Shown: positions 56,171 to 64,000 of the stretch, piece by piece
Layout: each line of letters begins with the position of its first letter
How positions within the stretch are numbered: the first letter of the stretch is position 1
Source: Patagioenas fasciata
Lineage: Eukaryota; Chordata; Aves; Columbiformes; Columbidae
Reading direction: 5' to 3'
Assembly: GCF_037038585.1 (NCBI RefSeq)
Contig: NC_092521.1
Location: 53,328,398-53,392,397 of the forward strand
Length of the DNA stretch: 64,000 nt
The notes under the pieces: generated by a model
The model's database searches: none
What the model saw: the letters and a program-made list of their open reading frames with translations, nothing else
What the model was told of the DNA's origin: nothing
Position numbers and translations under genes: made by a program

Positions 56171-59100
56171 AGGAACAAAGATTGTTAAAATTTAGAAGTA
56201 CCAGGTAGTAATAATAATAATAAAAATAATAATTAAAAATCAATAATAATAAATTGCAGGTGCAGTTCAAGCAGTTGCTAATAAGTTGCTTATTTGAACT
56301 AATGCCTATGAGGCAATTACGCATTTCCCCATGATTAATTTGTCTGAGTAACTGAAGTGGGCAAGAAATAGAAACCAGCATCACATGAGAATCCAGGTCT
56401 CTGGTGAAACCTGCTGGTCTATAGTGCAATTGTGAACACGAGCCCTATACGTCCCATGAACACCCTATGCTGAAAGGTGTCAGAGGAGCCTACAACTCAT
56501 CTTGGATGCTGCTGTGTGGAAAGCATATCTACAATAGCTGCATATATAAAACTGAAGCATGAGAACGGGTCTGAATCTGGGTGTGTTACTCTAGGTTTTG
56601 CCAATGAAAGTGAAGGTAAAGGACACAGAAATTTCTGCTGAAAAGACCTTGGATTGAAAAGATGTATTATTGAAGGTGAAGCATTAGAATAAGAAAACAC
56701 ATTTCCTCTAACATGTCTGTGGGATAATGTAGGTAGCCATGGCAGTTGCAAAAGCAAGTATCAAAAAAGCAGCTTTCCAGTCTACTTTCCAGCAGTATAC
56801 CCTTCTGTAGAAAAAGCGTACTCAGGAGGAAAAAATGTCCTGATCATGGATCTGACTGAAACACTCTTCCTATGAAGTAATTCTCTATGAAATTACACTG
56901 TATCATGCTAATACAGAATAATATCTGAGGTTTGAAGTAGTTTTGCTATTTTCTTATCTGATGACCCAGACAGTAGGTACTGTGGAATGCTGAACCAACA
57001 GGCTGTTTCCAGACTGTTTGGATTGCAGGGATATCTGTGGGGGAAAAGAGCCCTTTGTAGGATGCACTTGTTTGTTTAGAAAATTGTGTGATGGGCGTGA
57101 GGAATGACAACTGCCACTTTCTACAACCACGTGTGAGGCGTGGAAGATGGCACACAGGAAAGGCTGAAGGTTTGCATCTAATGTGTTCTAAGTGGCAATT
57201 GGTTTTAAAATGTATATTGAAGGTCAGTGGTTTCTTCTGTATGTCTATATGAGTTACGAACAGTTATATGAACATTGCAATGTTATGGCCAGCTTTCTTC
57301 TATTCTAATTGTATCTTGGTCTTGCAGACATAGTCATTGCACAAGAACATAGATTTTTCTGTGTTCACTTTTCGTGGGTCAGATTTCTTGTCAGACTGAG
57401 CAGGCAAAAGAAAATGGAGATACAAAATGCCCTGTATTTGTGAATGGGAGTTGCAGAGTCTGTTCGCTTATTCCCATGTGTCAGCAAGGATGGTCTGTGT
57501 CAGCCTCCAGAGAGTGTAAGTGAACGCGCTAGGACAGAGGAGGACAGCCAGGGAGCAGACGCTCCTTGCAGTGTGTGGGTTTCCCATAGCAACCTGGCAA
57601 ATTTCCCAGCAGAAATTTGCGTGCGAGTTAGTAATGTTTTTGCATCACTTACTTCTGTATTTTCAAGCATCTCTACAAATGAGGGACTAGTAGAGACAAA
57701 GGAGGAGAAGCAGGGAATAGATGGTGAAGGTTGTCGGCTCGACCTTCAGCTAAGCTGTACGAACAGCAGGAGATGGTGAGAGGCCATCACCCCACCTGAA
57801 TGACTGAACAGCACTCACAATTTGCACCTGAACCAGAAGAAACACAAGTCCTCTCTGGAAACCCTGATCTCTAAAATCTTATTTAATAGTATTGTATTCT
57901 AAGTAGAAAAGCATCTTAATTACATACTTTTATTTCCAATTAATTCAAGTACACCTTGTAACATGTATCTAGTCATGTTTAGTAACACATGATGATAGAT
58001 GTTTGTCAAAAGTTGTGGTAGGTCAGAGATGTGGTCACATGAACACAGCAGTTCATGCTCTGTGCATGCACAAGGCTGTCCACATTCTCTTTGTTTCTAA
58101 GCAAAATAGTCAGGTCTGGCTGTAAGTTGCATAACTTTGCACACCTTATTACTGTCTCTGTTGGACTGTCTCTCTGCCTCTCTGTTCCTCCTCCTACCTC
58201 TTTTTTGGTATATTTCTTCATGGTTTTGGGTTTGCATTTCTTTATTCCTTGTCCCTGTTTCTTCCCTATATCCCCACTGTCCTCTCATTTTTCCTTTTCT
58301 TTCTTCTGTCGCAGTCAGTTACCATTCTCTAGGACCATTTCTTGACTCTGCTTGACATCTTCGATTGAAACCATATAGACAGTGAGTGAAGATGGATACC
58401 ACTTTTTGGCATCAAGTTTCAGAGGAATATGATGAAACTTTACTTTCTTTTCCTCTCCCACAGTGTTCTCTCTGTGTTTCCTTACTCTTGTGCCATTATT
58501 TTCTTGCCTTATTCACCTGTGATCCTGTACTCTGGTGCTGAAGCTAAGAAGTGCCACAGGTAGAGGCTTTAGGGAGCAGCAGTGAGTACTGTCAGCCTCA
58601 ACACCCAATGGAAAGAGAACACTGAGCAGATGTGAGAACTCCTAGAGAAGAAAGAAAGAGCACTACATCTGTTTGGATCCTTCCACCTAGGTAAAGATAG
58701 ATGGTACCAAGTGAACAAAAGCTTAAAATTATACATTCAATCTTAACATGGGTATTTCCAGACTTTGAAGTGTGTAACATGCATTATAAGAGGAATAGAA
58801 GGCATTGTGGTGAATTAGCTAATACGCACTAGGCAAGAGCTGTTCCCGTGCTTGATTTCTCTTTGTATTGCAGACCTGCTGATGTTATGAACATGCTCCT
58901 AAGGAGCAACTGGTCCACAGGGGTATAACAGCTTCCTCATGCCTGATCTATCAAAAAGAACATATTTCTCATTCACAGGTCAGGTGTAGTTTTGATTTAC
59001 AGACCACTTATGCCATCTGGTTCTGTAAGACTAGAATGGTGATTTCATTTTCAGCCATGTTTCATGTTCAAAGTGGAGTCTTTCAGTATGGAGCTAACAG

Positions 59101-59254
59101 AAGAGACTGCTATTCTGTGAATTATTTACGTGATGTCCAGTTTGTTTGTGTAAGTAGGGCAGGCAATTTTTTTTGGATTAACAGTCTTCTGGTGTGATAA
59201 TGGGCAGAGGGGAACAATTTAACTCTTCTTTGAGGTGGAGTTGTAATTACCAAG
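56171..59254. other. Intergenic DNA, no gene recognised
   Basis: Unique-looking sequence with an AAT microsatellite at about 56199-56255. A 111-codon frame at 57444-57779 has no domain. A GTTTCCCATAGCAAC element at about 57577-57591 resembles an RFX X-box, without further support. Confidence 0.45.
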
Positions 59255-60138
59255 TGTATCAGGTTTGTGTGGCAAGGTCTTTTTAGCAGTGAGGCTACAG
59301 GGGTGGCTTCTGTGAGAAGCTGCTAGAAGCTTCCCCCATGTCTGATAGAGCCAATGGCAACCAGCTCCAAGATGGAGCTGCTGCTGGCCAAGGTCGAGAC
59401 CATCAGTGACAGTGGTAATACCTCTGGGATAGCATATTTAAGAAATTGAAAAAAATTACGGTGGAGCAGCAGCTGCAGAGAGGAGTGAGAATATGTGAGA
59501 GAAAGAGCCCTGCAAATACCAGGGTCAGTGAAGGAGGGGAGAAGGTGCTCAAGCCCCATCATGCAGACCATGGTGAGGCCAGCTGTCCCAGTGCAGCCCA
59601 TGGAGGTCCACAGTGCAGCAGATCTCCCATCTGCAGCCAATGGAGGACCCCACACTAGAGCAGGTGGATGCCAGAAGGAGGCTGTGATCCCATGCAAATG
59701 CTAGTGCTGGAGCAGGGTCCTGATGGGACCTGTGATCTCATGGAGAGAGGAGCCCCTACTGGAGCAGGTTTGCTGACAGGACTTGTGACCCCATGGGGGA
59801 CCCAGGCTGGAGCGGTTCATGTAGAGCTGCAGCCTGTGGGAAGGACTCATTTTGGAGAAGTTCATTGAGGACTGTCTCCCATGGGAGGGACCTCATACTG
59901 CAGCACTAGAAGAATGTAAGAAGTCCTCCCCCTGAGGAGGAAGGAGCCACATAGACAACTGGCGATGAACTGACCACAACCCCTTTTCCCTATCCCCCTG
60001 TGCTGCTAGATGGGGAGGGAGTAGAGAAAATCTGGAGTCAAGTTGAGCCTGGGAAGAAAGAAGGGGTAGTGGAAGGTACTTTAAGATTTGGTTATATTTC
60101 TCATTATCCTGCTCTGATTTGATTTGTAATAATGGGGT
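59255..60138 (+). mobile_element. Solo LTR of an avian ERVL-like element, 3'-truncated
   Basis: It begins with TGTATCAGGTTTGTGTGGC and runs through a region of imperfect internal repeats about 40-50 bp long (CATGGAGGTCCACAGTG, CTGGAGCAGG, CCCATGGGAGGGACC). A TATA-like CATATTTAAG is at 59433-59442. The 3' part TTAAGATTTGGTTATATTTC, CTGCTCTGATTTGATTTG, GTAATAA matches what I recall of a common chicken/songbird ERVL LTR. It stops before the LTR's usual end, so it is truncated. No internal retroviral sequence adjoins it. Several short frames within it are artefacts. Confidence 0.75.
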
Positions 60139-63100
60139 TTTCTGCACATTTACTAATAACCATGAACTCATGCTTTTTAAAAAGTGCAGATTTTAGAATG
60201 TAAAGCACTTTCTCTGACTGTTCAAGTTTGCACATTTCAAGTCTTCATCAGCACTTTCCCCCAAGGAGGTCAGAAAGATTTTAGCCTGTCAACACCTGCA
60301 TTTTTGATGTCACTATAGAATACAAATATTTGTAGAAAGCATAGAAATGATTTTATGATAATGGAAGTGGAAATCAGAACTGATCTCATCTAATAGTGAA
60401 GTCATTAAAGATCACTGGAAAATGCATCACCAATAACACATCACTAGAGGAAAACATTTCAACCAAGCTGCATTCAGGCTAGAGGCAAAGACGTTCAGTG
60501 CTCTGTCAGAATTGTTAAATATCATTGATTGTAACCTGTTCAAGAATAAGAAAGATTTAGATAATGGGAGAAGTGTTTGATTCATTTTGAGGGAATAAAT
60601 GGGCCTAGAAAGCTAAAAGAGTTATCTTGATGTCATAAAACATTAAGGAGTTAAGATCTGGCTTTACAACTTTCTCAGTCCCATGGACAAACATACAACC
60701 TGCATTACCAGTCATTAAAAGTAGAGAAAAAGAAGGAGCAACTTCAGTATCCACTTCTCTTCCCTGAACTGACAGTCTCTCCAGTTGTATTAAAGGTGGC
60801 ATTAGCTGTCCTGGAGAAAGAATTCATTCTAATGGTCTGTAGCATCAGTTATTCAAACCAGCTTCCTTCTAATTACCTTCTAATGACAGGCACGCATAAA
60901 ATAATATCAAACATAGAAATAGAAAATGAAGTTTCTCTGGTGCTTCCTCATGCTTACAACTTTTCAGTTTTGGAAGAACAAGTCTGACACATTGCATTCA
61001 GGCAACTCTGAGATGAAACTAATTGGCACTAGCCCTACAGGTGTTTAAGATATCACATTTGGCTGATGGTTTTGGCTGCACAGTTACAAGAACACTGCAG
61101 AAGAGGGAGTCTTATCTGGTAGCTTCAAATACTTCTCACACAGAGGAGAAACAGGAAGAGAAATGAAAGGGGAAAGCTATGGTATGAAAAGAAAATAACA
61201 CAGAAGTATGAAGGTCAAATCTAAGGCTGGACTGGCACAGATCTGTTAAAGGCAGCAGTATCAGGAGGGTCTACTCAGCTTAGACTGCTAAGAGCATCCT
61301 TGGGTCAAGGACCAGTGTTTCCACAATGGACCCTGGGCTTGGAGTCATGGCAGGTCCCATGGTAGAGCCATTCCTCTTACTAACTGCTTGTACTTTTACT
61401 ATTGGTGGCAGTGGGCCTTGTTGTTTGGTGTATTTGTTTTTCTGTATTTCATGTTTTACAAAAGGGGAGGTAAAAGATATCATAATATAAAATGAATGTC
61501 CTTCATGTGACAGATCTGTACTTGTCCCAAAGAGGCTGTGTAATTTTTGCACAAGAATACATATAAATATATATGTGTATATATATGTATGGGTAAGCTG
61601 AGATAAGGAGGTGATCTGCATAGTTTTGGTTGGTGGAGTCATGACTGATATCAGTCTCTCATTTGCTGTTGAACACAGTCCTGGTTCCCATGTTCTGAAA
61701 AAAATGCAGGGAAAAATATTAGGAACAGAAAAGACGTTTAAAATTATTTGGAGGGCTGCAGGAAGTGTTTTGCAGTTGAAGACTTTAAAAGCACAAGCTG
61801 TTTAGCTTCCTCAACAAGAATGCATTAGGATGATTTGATTACAACAGCTAAGACACTTACTTAACTTAATGGGCAGAAAATAGCGAGTGAATAAAGGGAT
61901 CTTTAGTCCGAAGACAAAAGACCTGAATTGCCCATAGCTGGAAGCTGAGACCATGAAACCATTCAGATAGGCAATGAAGCATACATTATTATTTTTTTTT
62001 TTTTTTAAACAGAGGGAGTGATTAACTGTTGGAACAAACCAGCAAGAAAACTAATGGATTCTCCATCTTTTGAAATCCTCAAGTGAAAAAATGAATGCCT
62101 TGAAAGTCATGCTTAGTCACACACCAATTAATTGGCTCAAAGTAAAAGCAGCAAGTGACATAATGTCCTGTTTTATATAGGAGGTCAAATTAGATTATTA
62201 TAATAGTTCTCTTTGGCTTGCCAGTCAATGAAATACTGCAACTGCCAAAGGCCTGCATTAAAAGAAAAATAGTGCTTTGAAGTTAAGCACTCCAAGGGTA
62301 AAGAAGGCAGAATTAAGGTTATTCTAATAATCTTCACTGTGCTCCTCTGTGCATTTGCATTGTGATGCACTCTCAGCTGCTTAGTCACTCAGATTTTCCT
62401 CTCAACATGGACCATTACCAAAGTTATAATCCCAAATCCTTAGAAATCAGACTCTTCTATTGCTTGATGTAAAGAAACAGCTCCTATCTCCTTTATGTGG
62501 GTTAGCACTTAGTGAGGGGTGTAATGAACAAGTAACTGTATAAAGGTCTGGGAGAACGAAAGGCATTTTGTATCAATGTCATGTTAATGAAAGTATGGGA
62601 ACTCTGTATCTTCAAGGAAAGAGGGTAGCCCGTTAAGCCATCAAGTTTGTCCTATCTACTCTGAAAGGCAGAGCTGGTCTGGAGAGAGCATGATCCTGTC
62701 ATATTAAGAACCAACCTTCTGTTCATAAGTCCAGATACAGGAGATTGGTCACAGCCCAGTTGTAGAATACAATGTATTTTGCGGGGAAGATTTTCTTTCT
62801 CCTTTTTTCTCTCATTTTCTCTCTGCGGTTGTTTCTTGGCTGTCTAGCACCTTTCAGAGGCTTGTTAAAGAGGCCTCAATATTTGTTGGACTGAAAAAAA
62901 AAAAGTAGTTATGAGCAAATAATGTGTAGCTGTCAACAAAATACTTTCCTCTACTGTCAGTATAGACCATAGTGACAGGTGGCCACAAGTGATTTCAAGG
63001 GATCACTATTCAATAGCTTAAATTCTCCTCACTTTGTAGAGACCTATTCATGTGTTTTGTTTTGGTTTTTAATATATATGACTGCATCATTGGTGTCAAT

Positions 63101-63223
63101 TCACTCAAGGAATTACCAGAGTAGAATACTTCTAGCAAAGGGACTAAAGTTTGGTATGTTTTTTTATTTGTTTGGGGGTTTTTGTTTGGTTTTGTTGTTG
63201 GTTTTTTGTTTGTTTGGCTTTAA

Positions 63224-63295
<72 letters not shown>

Positions 63296-64000
63296 TTTAC
63301 CTTGTCTTACCAGAGCTAGATTCAGAGCACATACCACCAATTTCTTTTTTCAGCTAGTTTCCTGTGAAGTCCAACATAAAGAAACCCTAATACTGAGGCT
63401 TTCTGAAGCTCTGGTCTGACTGTGTTTTGCTGTTGACTTTAAACACAGCACTCTTCAACAGTGTTTCAAGGCACCCTAATAGGTGTTGGTTGGCTTTGCT
63501 ACCACTGGAAAGCTTGAAAATGTGCCATTACATTGTAGCTGGTAATGTTTAACCTATGGCAAAACAGTCTGACTATGACCTCCTGAGAGGTGTTTAGATG
63601 CATTCAACTGATGAACAAGAATTCCCAGGGATAATATACATTCTTATGTATACTGGTAAATAGTTACCAAAATTAGAAATGCAATGACTATAGCATAAAA
63701 AAGGTATAGTCTAGCAGGTATGGCAAATAATTCAGTTTGCAATCATTCTGCTGCAGCAAGAAATTATAACACTGAGTGCTTCTTGCTGAGGCAGGAAAAC
63801 TGAATTTTCCAGAGCTGAAGAGCTTGCATAAAACGGAAGACTGGAAAAGATCCATGGGATGTAGATCCAGCACACTAGAATGATAATTGGCTGTGGTGTG
63901 CCACTTCTTCTAGTGTAATGGTATTGAACAGCTGGACTTGGTCTGAGAATAGTGTTGGTTGTTCAGCCACAGGACTGTCAAAATTTCTGCCAAAACAGAC
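60139..64000. other. Intergenic DNA, no gene recognised
   Basis: 3.9 kb without a convincing gene or transposon. Small features are an AT/TATG patch at 61560-61592, a T-run near 61987-62007 and the (TA)n tract at 63234-63291. By synteny with human chromosome 18, EPB41L3 would be expected further along, but no exon of it is visible here. Confidence 0.45.
63225..63291. repeat. Poly-A followed by (TA)n microsatellite
   Basis: Ten A residues are followed by about 29 perfect TA dinucleotides, preceded by a GTTT-rich patch (63165-63218). Confidence 0.97.

Noticed and set aside
57444-57779. 111-codon frame with a GTAAGT-like donor inside
   Set aside because: No recognisable domain, no partner exon and ordinary composition. 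A lncRNA exon is possible but unsupported.
1-64000. CRISPR arrays, bacterial operons, tRNA or rRNA genes
   Set aside because: None seen. The window is vertebrate nuclear DNA; the only tRNA-like sequences are the 18-base primer-binding complement and a decamer in the provirus.

Overview
This window is nuclear DNA from a bird. CR1 LINE fragments with the bird-type ATTCTATGA tail occur throughout, there are avian-style LTR elements, and the two protein-coding genes are vertebrate genes whose human counterparts neighbour each other on 18p11.31. The species cannot be named from the sequence alone.

Layout. (1) 1-11.4 kb: flank downstream of AKAIN1, with three CR1 fragments and little else. (2) 11.4-27.7 kb: AKAIN1 on the minus strand. 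Its second coding exon is at 11419-11609. A coding first exon of only 16 nt sits at 27670-27685 inside a CpG island that carries four perfect 24-bp repeats. The 16-kb intron holds several CR1 copies and a 288-bp GGAA-type microsatellite. (3) 28-42 kb: AT-rich intergenic DNA in which I recognise no LINE or LTR copy. (4) 42.2-47.6 kb: ZBTB14 on the minus strand. One large coding exon encodes a BTB domain and five C2H2 fingers. A small upstream exon contributes only the ATG, as its last three bases. A 1.7-kb CpG island holds the presumed promoter. A non-autonomous DNA transposon with long inverted repeats lies in the 5' intron. (5) 48.6-56.2 kb: a nearly intact, young, env-less endogenous retrovirus on the minus strand, bracketed by a perfect 298-bp direct repeat. 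(6) 56-64 kb: intergenic DNA with one truncated ERVL-like solo LTR and a TA microsatellite.

The retrovirus is the most unusual feature. Its LTRs are almost identical. The primer-binding site is of the tRNA-Lys(1,2) type. Gag has three hydrophobic segments near its N-terminus and a His/Cys-rich cluster but no CCHC knuckle. Pro-pol follows in the same frame after a single amber codon. The protease, reverse transcriptase, RNase H and DD35E integrase motifs are all present. A one-base frameshift inside integrase is the only clear lesion. The 298-bp flanking repeat is far longer than the 4-6 bp that retroviral integration normally leaves.

AKAIN1 is a small inhibitor of PKA anchoring and ZBTB14 is a GC-box-binding transcription factor. 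They are neighbours in the same orientation, and nothing here suggests a shared promoter.
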